39,373 nt of DNA. Source: Zoogloea sp. LCSB751. Its GTDB lineage: Bacteria; Pseudomonadota; Gammaproteobacteria; Burkholderiales; Rhodocyclaceae. The notes below the pieces were generated by a model that saw only the letters and a list, made by a program, of their open reading frames with translations, was not told the origin of the DNA and did not search any database. Below are positions 30,192-37,699 of the stretch, piece by piece. The DNA lies in the NCBI RefSeq assembly GCF_002028455.1, contig NZ_MWUM01000035.1, positions 1 to 39,373 of the forward strand. The letters are read 5' to 3'. Both the position numbers and the translations under genes were made by a program. Positions within the stretch are counted from its first letter, which is position 1. Each line of letters starts with the position of its first letter.

Positions 30192-31184
30192 ATGAGACTC
30201 GTTACTTATCTTGATGCTCGCGGCTTCCAGCGCGCGGGAGCCCTGATCGAAAAGGACTTGTTGGTACTCGACCTTCAGGTTGCCAACGAAGTCCGCAATG
30301 GCAGCATCCGACCTGAGTTTGCCAGCGTGGTGGCACTCGTGGAGGCAGGCGAGGACGCTCTCGATGCAGCCCGGGCCCTGGTGGCGCAGGCACCGTCCAC
30401 CGCAGTGCTGGCCCGTGCCGACGTGCACCTGTGCGCACCGATCCAGCCACCGCCGCAAATTCGCGACTGTTCCTGTTTCGAGTTGCATCTGCGCCAGAGT
30501 TTTGCCGCGGCCCGCCGAATGAGGGTGGCTCGCGAGCCAGATCCGGAAGCTGCCCTGAAGGCCATGAACACTCGCGCCGACGACCGGGTTATCGACACAT
30601 TCAACCGCCAACCCATCTACTACAAGGGCAACCGCTTTGCGGTGATCGGCGCTGACGACGACGTGATCTGGCCAACTTACAGCAAGGTCATGGATTTTGA
30701 ACTGGAACTGGCCTGCTACATCGGCAGAAAGGGGAAGAACATTCCCCGCGATAAGGCACGTGAGTACATCGTCGGCTTCACCATCTTCAACGACATGAGT
30801 GCCCGCGATGCCCAGGCCATCGAGATGGTTGGGATGCTCGGCCCGGCGAAGAGCAAAGATTTCGACACAGGCAACGTGATGGGCCCGTGCTTGGTTACTG
30901 CTGATGAGCTAGGCGACCCCTACGATCTGAACATGATTGCTCGGGTGAATGGTGAGGAATGGGGCCGCGGCAATACCCGTGAAATGCGCTGGCAGTTCGA
31001 GGACGTGATTGCCCATATTTCCCGCTCCGAAACCCTTTATCCGGGCGAGGTCTTGGGTTCCGGCACCGTCGGCAACGGCTGCGGGCTGGAACAGTTGCGC
31101 TTCCTCAAGCCTGACGACGTGGTTGAGCTTGAGGTTGATGGCATTGGCATTCTACGCACCCGCGTACGCAAGTCCGACGGATGA
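30192..31184 (+). CDS. Fumarylacetoacetate hydrolase family protein (second copy)
   Basis: This 330-residue protein is longer than the first copy and has a distinct N-terminal domain (about 1-90). Then comes the FAH catalytic fold: YYKGNRFAVIG, the metal-ligand segment MDFELELACYIGRKGKN, FTIFNDMSARDAQ, GNVMGPCLVTADELGDPYDL, and GEVLGSGTVGNGCGLE. It should bind Mg/Mn and cleave or decarboxylate a beta-diketo or oxo acid. It lies 52 bp after the SDR and 108 bp before the Rieske alpha gene. It is more like the 'FAH domain plus N-terminal' enzymes that act on larger acids, so it probably works at a different step from the FAH gene linked to the extradiol dioxygenase. Confidence 0.92.
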   Translation: MRLVTYLDARGFQRAGALIEKDLLVLDLQVANEVRNGSIRPEFASVVALVEAGEDALDAARALVAQAPSTAVLARADVHLCAPIQPPPQIRDCSCFELHLRQSFAAARRMRVAREPDPEAALKAMNTRADDRVIDTFNRQPIYYKGNRFAVIGADDDVIWPTYSKVMDFELELACYIGRKGKNIPRDKAREYIVGFTIFNDMSARDAQAIEMVGMLGPAKSKDFDTGNVMGPCLVTADELGDPYDLNMIARVNGEEWGRGNTREMRWQFEDVIAHISRSETLYPGEVLGSGTVGNGCGLEQLRFLKPDDVVELEVDGIGILRTRVRKSDG

Positions 31185-31292
31185 GCGCCGACCTCTCGAC
31201 CAGGATGACTGCTGTAGTCCTACAAAAAATAACAAACCACATCCGCTAGCCCCTTCGCCCCCCGAGCGAATCCATACCCAAAGGAGAGAATT

Positions 31293-32684
31293 TTGAAGCA
31301 AACAAGAAACGTGCTGGCTGACGGCACAAGCATCGAAGACCTGGTTAAGGTTGATACCCGCGAAGTCCAGATGCGGGCTCTGTCGGACCACGAGATCTAC
31401 AACCTGGAGATGGATCGCGTCTTCGGCCATAGCTGGCTGCTCCTTGGTCACGAGACCGAAATCCCGAACGAGAACGACTTCGTTGTGCGTGACATGGGTT
31501 CCGACTCGGTTATCGTGGCCCGCGGCAAGAACGGCCAGATTCATGTCTCCCTCAACGTGTGTCCGCACCGGGGCATGAAGGTCTCGACCTTGGATGCGGG
31601 CAATACACCGATACACAAGTGCATCTACCATGGTTGGGCCTTCCGTCCGAACGGCGACTTCCTTGCCTCGCCGGTGGAGAAAGAGTGCATGCACGGCAAG
31701 ATGATGAGCAAGGTGGAGCTAGGCTTGGAGCAGGCCCGGGTTACGCTCTACGGCGGCATCATCTTCGCCACCTGGGATCACGAGGGCCCGTCATTCGAGG
31801 AATTCCTCGGCGATGCCAAATGGTATTTTGACATTCTCTTTCAACGTTCCGACAAGGGCCTGGAGGTGCTCGGCCCGCCCCAGCGGTTTATCGTCCGTGC
31901 CAACTGGAAGACCGCTGGGGAGCAATCTGCTGCTGACGGCTTCCATACTCTAACCCTGCACCGCTGGTTGGGCGAAGTGGGCAACTATGCCAAGAGTGGT
32001 GAGGAGGGCGGGGCCGATCTGAGCCCCGAAATGTATGGCGTCGAGGTCAGCTCGTCCAACGGTCACGCGCTGCGCTGCATCGACCTGGGCCGCAAGATCC
32101 GTAAGCTTACCGGCCTCGATCCGGATGAGCTGAGTGTCGATCAGAAGCTGGAAGCCCTTCCGCCGCCGGGTGTGACCCGCGAAATGCTTCCCCAACTGAA
32201 GCGCAACTTGAGCAAAGACCAGCTCAAGGTACTGGTTTCCATGCCGCCCCAGGTCGGTGGAATCTTCCCCAACGTGCTGTTTGCGTTTGTGTACATTCCT
32301 CAGGCCGACGGCAGCGTGCTCGGACTGACCTTGCTGCATGCCTACGTACCCAAGGGCCCGGACCAGCTGGAGTTCGTGAACTGGATCCTCGCCGAAAAGG
32401 ACACCCCTCCCGAGCTGAAGGAAAAGATGCTGCGTCAGAGTATCCAGCTCTTTGGCACCTCAGGCATGGTCGAGCAGGACGACTCCGACACATGGCCGCA
32501 CATGACAGTTGCCGCTAGAGGCGCCCGTGGCCGCAAATCGACCCTTAAGTACCAAGCTGTCTACGAGACCAGCAAGCCGGCGGGCTGGCCCGGGCCCGGC
32601 ATTGTCAATGAAGGCTTCACGAAAGATGACACCCAGTGGCATTGGTGGCTTCACTGGCACGAGCTAATGCTCGCCAAAGTGTGA
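31293..32684 (+). CDS. Rieske ring-hydroxylating dioxygenase, alpha subunit
   Basis: This 463-residue protein starts at TTG 31293 (AAGGAGAG at 31281-31288; no upstream start is available, and the next in-frame ATG, codon 27, would remove conserved N-terminal sequence). The Rieske 2Fe-2S motif is Cys90-Pro-His92 ... Cys110-Ile-Tyr-His113. The mononuclear iron site has Asp215, His218 and His223 (ADGFHTLTLH), with the third ligand from EQDD (394-397). With the beta subunit it forms the terminal oxygenase that adds O2 as a cis-dihydrodiol to an aromatic ring. It resembles the DitA1 class by context, not by computed similarity. The electron donor is one of the two ferredoxins in the window. Confidence 0.95.
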   Translation: MKQTRNVLADGTSIEDLVKVDTREVQMRALSDHEIYNLEMDRVFGHSWLLLGHETEIPNENDFVVRDMGSDSVIVARGKNGQIHVSLNVCPHRGMKVSTLDAGNTPIHKCIYHGWAFRPNGDFLASPVEKECMHGKMMSKVELGLEQARVTLYGGIIFATWDHEGPSFEEFLGDAKWYFDILFQRSDKGLEVLGPPQRFIVRANWKTAGEQSAADGFHTLTLHRWLGEVGNYAKSGEEGGADLSPEMYGVEVSSSNGHALRCIDLGRKIRKLTGLDPDELSVDQKLEALPPPGVTREMLPQLKRNLSKDQLKVLVSMPPQVGGIFPNVLFAFVYIPQADGSVLGLTLLHAYVPKGPDQLEFVNWILAEKDTPPELKEKMLRQSIQLFGTSGMVEQDDSDTWPHMTVAARGARGRKSTLKYQAVYETSKPAGWPGPGIVNEGFTKDDTQWHWWLHWHELMLAKV

Positions 32685-32719
32685 CCCACAGCCCCTGTCC
32701 ATCCATTAGGAGTGAATTC

Positions 32720-33283
32720 ATGACTGCTACCCAACACCTCTCCAGCGCCGACGTCCAGCAAGGTGAAGTCGTCGCCATCGGCTCCGATACCTACAATCAG
32801 GTTCTGGGCTTCCTATACCGGGAGGCTAGTCTCCTTGACGCCATCAGCCTCAAGGAGTGGAGCGCCTTGCTGGCGACCGACCTAGTTTATACCGTGCCTT
32901 TGCGTCAGACCCGGCCGATGGCACAACAGGCCGCATCGATCATCCGTACGGTGCAGCACTATCATGACGATTACCGTTCGATCATGGGGCGGGTTATGCG
33001 ACTGACCGGCACCAAGAGTGCTTGGGCGGAAGACCCTCCGTCACGGACCCGCCGACTGGTTACCAACGTGCAGGTGAGCACCACCGGTGTCGAGGGCGAA
33101 CTGGCCGTGGTGAGCTACCTGTTGTTAACCCGCAGCCGTTTCGACAGCCCTGACCTTGACCTGATCAGCGGTGAGCGCCGCGACGTGCTGCGCTACGTGG
33201 CGGGTGAGTTGAAGCTGGCCCGGCGCGAGGTGATTCTCGATCAGGCCGTCCTTGGCACTCCCAACCTAGCCATCTTCCTCTAG
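32720..33283 (+). CDS. Rieske ring-hydroxylating dioxygenase, beta subunit
   Basis: ATG 32720 follows TAGGAGTG; 187 residues, typical for beta subunits, with a cystatin-like fold. Motifs: FLYREASLLDAISLKEWSAL (the conserved YREAxLLD), LLATDLVYTVPLRQTR, RVMRLTGTKSAWAEDPPSRT, RRLVTNVQVS and the C-terminal LARREVILDQAVLGTPNLAI. It has no cofactor; it stabilises the alpha3beta3 hexamer and shapes substrate binding. It lies 35 bp after the alpha gene, so it is co-transcribed. The longer open frame beginning at 32636 overlaps the alpha gene and is not used. Confidence 0.95.
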   Translation: MTATQHLSSADVQQGEVVAIGSDTYNQVLGFLYREASLLDAISLKEWSALLATDLVYTVPLRQTRPMAQQAASIIRTVQHYHDDYRSIMGRVMRLTGTKSAWAEDPPSRTRRLVTNVQVSTTGVEGELAVVSYLLLTRSRFDSPDLDLISGERRDVLRYVAGELKLARREVILDQAVLGTPNLAIFL

Positions 33284-33385
33284 GAAGATTCCGCTGAGCA
33301 TCCTCGCCATGGGCTGACGCGCTGTGGCGGGGAATTGCTTAGATTTTATTTCCATAAATCAAAGATTCTGACGGAGGGCTTGTCC

Positions 33386-34666
33386 ATGGGTACTCCCATC
33401 GGCTTGACGAGCATCGATTTCACCGAGTTCAAAGACAGCTGGCGGGTCCTGGTCCTGTCCATCGTCGGTGTGGCAGTCAGTATCAATGCCGCACTTTTAT
33501 ACGGTTTCGGGACGTTGGTGATTCCGCTTGAGCAGGCCTTCGGCTGGAGCCGAAGCGAGCTACAGGTAGCAGTTACCTTTCTGTTCGGCGGCGCGGTGCT
33601 GTCCCTGCAGGCGGTTGGCTGGATCAACCTGCGCTTCGGCATGCGTCGGGTGGTAGTTGCGTCCCTGGTGCTGATCTCCCTAGGGTATCTGGCGACGACA
33701 CAGATCCGAGGCTCCGTGTGGTCCCTCTATGCGGCCTTTGCGCTGCTGCCCATCATCGGCATGGGTTCTCTGGCGGTGACCTGGACCCAATTACTCAACC
33801 TGTGGTTCGTCCGTAATAGAGGCCTAGCACTGGCGATCGGCCTGTCCGGGACAGGCATCACGGCGGCGGTGGTGCCACGCCTTATGGCCTGGGGTATCGA
33901 ACGGTGGGACTGGCGAGCAGCCTTCTTGATCCTGGCGGTGCTCAATATTGGCCTGTTGCTTCCGCTGGTGCTGATCTGGTTCCGCTTGCCCATCGAGGAT
34001 GTTCCGGCTCGCGCCGTTAATGACGGAAAGCCCGCGCCCCATGAGTGGCTGGAGGGAATGTCCCTGAGGGAAGGGCTGCTGTCCCGACGCTTCTGGATCT
34101 GCAATGCAGCCCTGGCGCTGGTGATCTCGGCTATCGTCGGAATGGTTACCAACACTATACCAATGCTTCGCGATCGTGGCCTGTCGGGTGCCGAGGCGAG
34201 CCTGATCTTTAGCGGTTTTGGCGTTTCCCTGATCTTTGGTCGGGTGGTAGTGGGCTATCTGCTGGACCGCTTGTGGCCACCCGGCGTAGCGGCGGTCAGC
34301 CTGTTCCTGCCTGCTCTGGGGTGTCTGATCTACATGAGTGGCAGCAACGATCTGGTGCTGCTCGGTCTTGCCGCGGTACTGGTTGGCTTTGGCGCCGGCG
34401 CCGAGTTCGACATTGCGGCCTTCCTGATCGCTCGCTATTTCGGCTTGCGGGAATACGGCCGCCTGTTCGGCGTTCATCAGGGCCTCAACACTGTCGCTTC
34501 CGCCCTGGCGCCCCTGCTGTTTGCTGCGTTGTTCAGCCACACCTCGTCCTACGCAGCGATGCTGATCTACTGCCTCGTATGTTCACTCGCAGGTCCGGCA
34601 CTTCTGTTAACGCTGGGACGTCACCCGGGATTCAGCGGGGTTGTCGCTCTTGCTGGCCGCCCCTGA
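33386..34666 (+). CDS. MFS permease (monocarboxylate/organic acid type)
   Basis: ATG 33386 lies behind GGAGGG; 426 residues and about twelve transmembrane helices. Visible are the first helix LVLSIVGVAVSINAALLYGF, GTLVIPLEQAFGWSRSELQ, the loop motif INLRFGMRRVVV, SLAVTWTQLLNLWFVRNRGL and a central cytoplasmic loop (about 210-235). The WFVRNRGLALAI segment is typical of the oxalate/formate- and monocarboxylate-type MFS. It probably imports the acid substrate, like DitE in the diterpenoid cluster. It sits 102 bp after the dioxygenase beta gene and 29 bp before the ferredoxin, in the same direction. Confidence 0.92.
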   Translation: MGTPIGLTSIDFTEFKDSWRVLVLSIVGVAVSINAALLYGFGTLVIPLEQAFGWSRSELQVAVTFLFGGAVLSLQAVGWINLRFGMRRVVVASLVLISLGYLATTQIRGSVWSLYAAFALLPIIGMGSLAVTWTQLLNLWFVRNRGLALAIGLSGTGITAAVVPRLMAWGIERWDWRAAFLILAVLNIGLLLPLVLIWFRLPIEDVPARAVNDGKPAPHEWLEGMSLREGLLSRRFWICNAALALVISAIVGMVTNTIPMLRDRGLSGAEASLIFSGFGVSLIFGRVVVGYLLDRLWPPGVAAVSLFLPALGCLIYMSGSNDLVLLGLAAVLVGFGAGAEFDIAAFLIARYFGLREYGRLFGVHQGLNTVASALAPLLFAALFSHTSSYAAMLIYCLVCSLAGPALLLTLGRHPGFSGVVALAGRP

Positions 34667-34695
34667 GCCCATCATCCTAATTTGGAGTCGAAACC

Positions 34696-35016
34696 ATGCC
34701 TACCCTTACTTTTATCGAACACAACGGTACCCGCCACCAGATCCACGGCGAAGTGGGGCAGTCCGTCATGCAGGCCGCGACCTTTGCGATGCTTCCCGGT
34801 ATCCAGGGTGACTGCGGCGGCGCCTGCAGTTGTGCCACCTGCCACGCCTATGTGGATGAAGCTTGGGCGGACCGCTTTCCATCGGCAACCGGGACCGAGG
34901 ACGAAATGCTCGACAACGTAACGGAGCGTCGTGCCAACAGCCGCTTGAGTTGTCAGCTGGTGATCGAGGAGGGAATGGACGGCTTGTTGATCCACTTGCC
35001 CGCCTCCCAGTACTGA
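34696..35016 (+). CDS. 2Fe-2S ferredoxin, adrenodoxin/putidaredoxin type
   Basis: This 106-residue protein has 2Fe-2S ligands Cys40-x5-Cys46-x2-Cys49 and Cys86 (GDCGGACSCATCHAYV and SRLSCQ), with an extra Cys44. FIEHNGTRHQIHGEVGQSVM and ATGTEDEMLD (the acidic patch) are standard for the class that shuttles electrons from a ferredoxin reductase to a P450. ATG 34696 follows TTTGGAG. The next gene, 36 bp away, is the matching reductase. It most likely feeds the P450 at 1529, but the neighbourhood of the Rieske genes means it could also feed the dioxygenase. Confidence 0.95.
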   Translation: MPTLTFIEHNGTRHQIHGEVGQSVMQAATFAMLPGIQGDCGGACSCATCHAYVDEAWADRFPSATGTEDEMLDNVTERRANSRLSCQLVIEEGMDGLLIHLPASQY

Positions 35017-35052
35017 TCAGACCCCATTACAAAAAGAACGGAGACAAACAGC

Positions 35053-36288
35053 ATGACGCTCAACTCGGTTGTGATCGTCGGTGCGGGGCAAGGGGGCTTC
35101 CAGGTTGCGGCTTCGCTGCGCCAGGAGGGCTATCAGGGTGCTATCACCCTGATCGGAGACGAACCTGGATTGCCTTACCAGCGACCGCCCCTTTCGAAGG
35201 CCTACCTGCTGGGCAAGATCAGCGCCACGGCGCTGCTCTTCCGGCCGATGGATTTCTACACGCAGCAGAACATAGAACTTGTGCATGACCAAGTGGTGGC
35301 CGTGGACCGCAACAACCGTCAGGTCCGTCTTGCTTCCGGACGTGCCGTGCCTTATGACCATCTGGTATTGGCGATGGGGGCTCACAACCGGCCCCTTTTG
35401 GTGCCTGGCGCAGACTCGCGTGGGGTGTTCGGCATCAAAACCAAGGCTGATGCCGATGAGCTGGCGCCACTGGCGAAGGAGGCACGCGATGTGGTGGTGG
35501 TCGGTGCAGGCTTTGTCGGCCTCGAGTTTGCTGCGGTTGCGGCTGCCAATGGTGCGACTGTCCATGTACTTGAACTGGGCGACCGACCGATGGCCAGAGC
35601 CATATCGCGGGAAATGTCGGATCTGTTCCGCGCGGCCCACGAAGCCTGGGGCGTCCACTTTGAGTTCCGTCAGGGCATCGGGCAGATCCTGATCGAGGGG
35701 GGAAAAGTGAGTGGCGTGGTGACCAGCGAAGGTAAGACGCTGCCTGCCGATCTGGTGGTGTACGGCATCGGGGTGATTCCGAATGTTCAGCTGGCCCTTG
35801 AGGCCGGACTCGATATCGACAATGGCATTAAGGTGGACAGTAACCTGCTGACTAGTGATGCCCACATATCGTCGTTGGGTGACGTGGCATCCTTCCCGTG
35901 CCTCCAGAACGGCCAGAAGCTACTGCGCCTGGAGTCGGTACAGAACGCCGTGGACCAGGGGCGCGCCATCGCCGCTCGGCTGGTTGGTAAGCCGGCGCCC
36001 TACACTGCGCTGCCGTGGTTCTGGACCGACCAAGGCAATCTCAAGCTGCAAATTGCCGGCCTATCGATGGGTTACGACAGCACTGTTGCCCTCGGTACGC
36101 CGGAGAGCGGCCAACTCTCCGTGTTGTGCTTCCGTGACTCCCAGCTAGTGGCCGTAGAGTCCTGCAACCGGCCAGGTGACCACATGGCTGCACGCAAGAT
36201 CCTGGCCCGCCCGCCGCGCCTGACGCCAGCAGAAGCCCAGGTGCCGGGCTTCGAATTGAAGGCCTGGGAGGCGGCTAACCGGGACTAA
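35053..36288 (+). CDS. FAD-dependent NAD(P)H:ferredoxin reductase
   Basis: This 411-residue protein has two dinucleotide-binding motifs: FAD GAGQGGFQ (10-17, in VVIVGAGQGG) and NAD(P) VVVVGAGFVGLEFAAV near residue 155. It also has PYQRPPLSKAYL (42-52), typical of putidaredoxin/rhodocoxin-type reductases, and the FAD-binding VDSNLLTSDAHISSLGDVAS near the C-terminal third. It transfers electrons from NAD(P)H to the 2Fe-2S ferredoxin encoded just upstream. It is the only ferredoxin reductase in the window, so it may serve both the P450 and the Rieske oxygenase. ATG 35053 is preceded by ACGGAGAC. Confidence 0.95.
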   Translation: MTLNSVVIVGAGQGGFQVAASLRQEGYQGAITLIGDEPGLPYQRPPLSKAYLLGKISATALLFRPMDFYTQQNIELVHDQVVAVDRNNRQVRLASGRAVPYDHLVLAMGAHNRPLLVPGADSRGVFGIKTKADADELAPLAKEARDVVVVGAGFVGLEFAAVAAANGATVHVLELGDRPMARAISREMSDLFRAAHEAWGVHFEFRQGIGQILIEGGKVSGVVTSEGKTLPADLVVYGIGVIPNVQLALEAGLDIDNGIKVDSNLLTSDAHISSLGDVASFPCLQNGQKLLRLESVQNAVDQGRAIAARLVGKPAPYTALPWFWTDQGNLKLQIAGLSMGYDSTVALGTPESGQLSVLCFRDSQLVAVESCNRPGDHMAARKILARPPRLTPAEAQVPGFELKAWEAANRD

Positions 36289-36396
36289 TTGACCGACCGC
36301 CGGATCCGGTGGCAGGGAAGTATCCAGAAGCCCGCGGGCTTTCGGAGTTGGAGCGCCGGCTTGCCCGGCATACAGTAAAAAAGAGGAGTCGAGACG

Positions 36397-36729
36397 ATGA
36401 AGACGCTGTGGATCGGAGTGATAGCCGGATTGTTGATGGCCTCGGGTGCAACTCGGGCCGATGAAGGGGCTGATCTGGCCAAGACCAAGGAATGCCTGAG
36501 CTGTCACGCCCTGGACAAGGAGGTCGTCGGGCCTGCGTTTAAGAGCGTGGCTAGGAAGTACAAAGGCAAGGCCAGCGCCGAAGACCAGCTGGTCCGGACC
36601 GTGGTCAAAGGGTCGTCAGATAGCGGCGGTTTCCATTGGGGCACCAAGAAGATGCCGGCGCCCGGCGCCCGGGTCGCGGTGACTGAGGATGAGGCACGCG
36701 TCCTGGTGCGCTGGGTGCTCGCCCAATAA
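36397..36729 (+). CDS. Class I c-type cytochrome (c551-like), periplasmic
   Basis: This 110-residue protein starts behind AGAGGAG. A signal peptide (MKTLWIGVIAGLLMASGATR, cleavage likely after Ala21) is followed by one haem motif Cys33-Leu-Ser-Cys36-His37, an axial Met86 (KKMPAPG) and a C-terminal helix EDEARVLVRWVLAQ. It is a soluble periplasmic electron carrier of the c551/c552 type. It is the last gene of the Rieske/ferredoxin operon, 108 bp after the reductase. A role as acceptor for a periplasmic dehydrogenase is possible but none is encoded here. It is followed by a strong terminator. Confidence 0.93.
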   Translation: MKTLWIGVIAGLLMASGATRADEGADLAKTKECLSCHALDKEVVGPAFKSVARKYKGKASAEDQLVRTVVKGSSDSGGFHWGTKKMPAPGARVAVTEDEARVLVRWVLAQ

Positions 36730-36748
36730 GCGCGAACCTTCACGTTTG

Positions 36749-36792
36749 CAACGCCTTCACTACCAATGGTAGTGAAGGCGTTGTTTCTTTTT
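36749..36792 (+). terminator. Rho-independent terminator with a 16-bp stem
   Basis: CAACGCCTTCACTACC (36749-36764), loop AAT, GGTAGTGAAGGCGTTG (36768-36783) followed by TTTCTTTTT. A perfect 16-bp stem plus T-run ends the 29.4-36.7 kb operon; it may also work on the convergent DUF2889 transcript. Confidence 0.95.
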
Positions 36793-36832
36793 GCGGGGCG
36801 AGCTCACCCCTCCTGCGGCTGAAAGCGTCAGC

Positions 36833-37579
36833 TCAAGCGTCGGCGCCAAAGGCCAGCCAGCAGGTGTCTTCCCGGCATAGGGCGATCGGACTGTCGGTAA
36901 AGTCCTGGGTTGATCCGACGATGCGGATCGCCAGTGGAGCCCGTTCCGGTTGCTGGGAGTAGCAGCGGCCGGTCGGCTTGGCGTGCGGCTCCAAGTCGAT
37001 GTTCTTGAGGCGGCCGGCTCCTATCACCGCGCAGCGTCGTAGCACAAGCGCCGCCTCAGCCTCCTCGGTGGGCAGTTTGGAGAGGATCTGGCGGGCGAAG
37101 CCCTCCCGCAGACTGAGGCCGCTGAAGGGCTCTGGGGCGACGATCATCTGCCCGTCCAGTAGCCAGTCGAGGTGATAGCCGTCGTCCCGCACGAGATGGG
37201 CCGCAGTAACACCGAGTTCGTTGCGCGGGACCTCGATTTCATAGCTGCGCCGGGACAGTCCGGATGCCATTGTGGCAATGGCCAAACCCGCCAGATCAAG
37301 CAGATGAGTGCACTGCAGGCTGGCATCCACGTGACGGATCACGCTATTCGCGACGGCGGTCAAAGGCATTCCCACTAGTGCCTCCAGCTGGCCGGCCGCT
37401 GCGGGACAGGCTGTAAACGGATGACGTGGCGAGCTGCCTCCCACGGCCGTGACGCAGCCGTGACGATGGCGCACGAGGGCCCGGAAGTGATGGAAGTCGT
37501 CTTCGAGGGCGGCACGTACCTCACCTTCTTCGATAGTACTGCGCGAGCTGATTTCTATCCTGCGTCTGAAGACTTTCAT
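36833..37579 (-). CDS. DUF2889 family protein
   Basis: This 248-residue cytoplasmic protein has no signal peptide. It shows the DUF2889 hallmarks: EDDFHHFRALVRH (27-39), GSSPRHPFTACPAAAG (Cys in a conserved R-x-P-x-x-x-C-P context), QCTHLLDLAGLAIA, and a C-terminal region rich in charged motifs. The function is unknown. DUF2889 genes turn up beside aromatic, terpenoid and steroid catabolic genes in sphingomonads and actinobacteria (recalled), and here the gene is divergent from an SDR-TetR pair with operator D in the gap. The conserved His and Cys residues suggest metal or nucleotide binding, but this is not established. ATG 37579 lies behind GAGAGAA. Confidence 0.85.
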   Translation of the reverse strand: MKVFRRRIEISSRSTIEEGEVRAALEDDFHHFRALVRHRHGCVTAVGGSSPRHPFTACPAAAGQLEALVGMPLTAVANSVIRHVDASLQCTHLLDLAGLAIATMASGLSRRSYEIEVPRNELGVTAAHLVRDDGYHLDWLLDGQMIVAPEPFSGLSLREGFARQILSKLPTEEAEAALVLRRCAVIGAGRLKNIDLEPHAKPTGRCYSQQPERAPLAIRIVGSTQDFTDSPIALCREDTCWLAFGADA

Positions 37580-37653
37580 TGGTGGGCTCTCTTCTCTCTG
37601 TTGGGGGGGAGAATTTCTTGCGCGCTATAGACAGCGCGGGATTGTCTTGTCAA

Positions 37654-37686
37654 TATATGAACAGTAACACAAATAATGTTCATATA
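37654..37686. promoter_or_regulatory. Putative operator D (ACA-N13-TGT type), perfect 10-bp arms
   Basis: TATATGAACA (37654-37663), 13-nt spacer, TGTTCATATA (37677-37686): a perfect 10-bp inverted repeat in the divergent gap between the DUF2889 gene and the SDR-TetR pair, ending 13 bp before ATG 37700. It overlaps a possible -35 TTGTCA (37647-37652), which would suit repression. A second AGACA-N9-TGTCT repeat lies at 37629-37647. The nearby TetR gene is the obvious candidate to bind. Confidence 0.8.
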
Positions 37687-37699
37687 CTAAGGATGAGAC

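Noticed and set aside
36328..36341. Palindrome AAGCCCGCGGGCTT between the reductase and cytochrome c genes
   Set aside because: Short, self-complementary without a real loop or T-run; probably not a terminator and no repeat elsewhere supports an operator.
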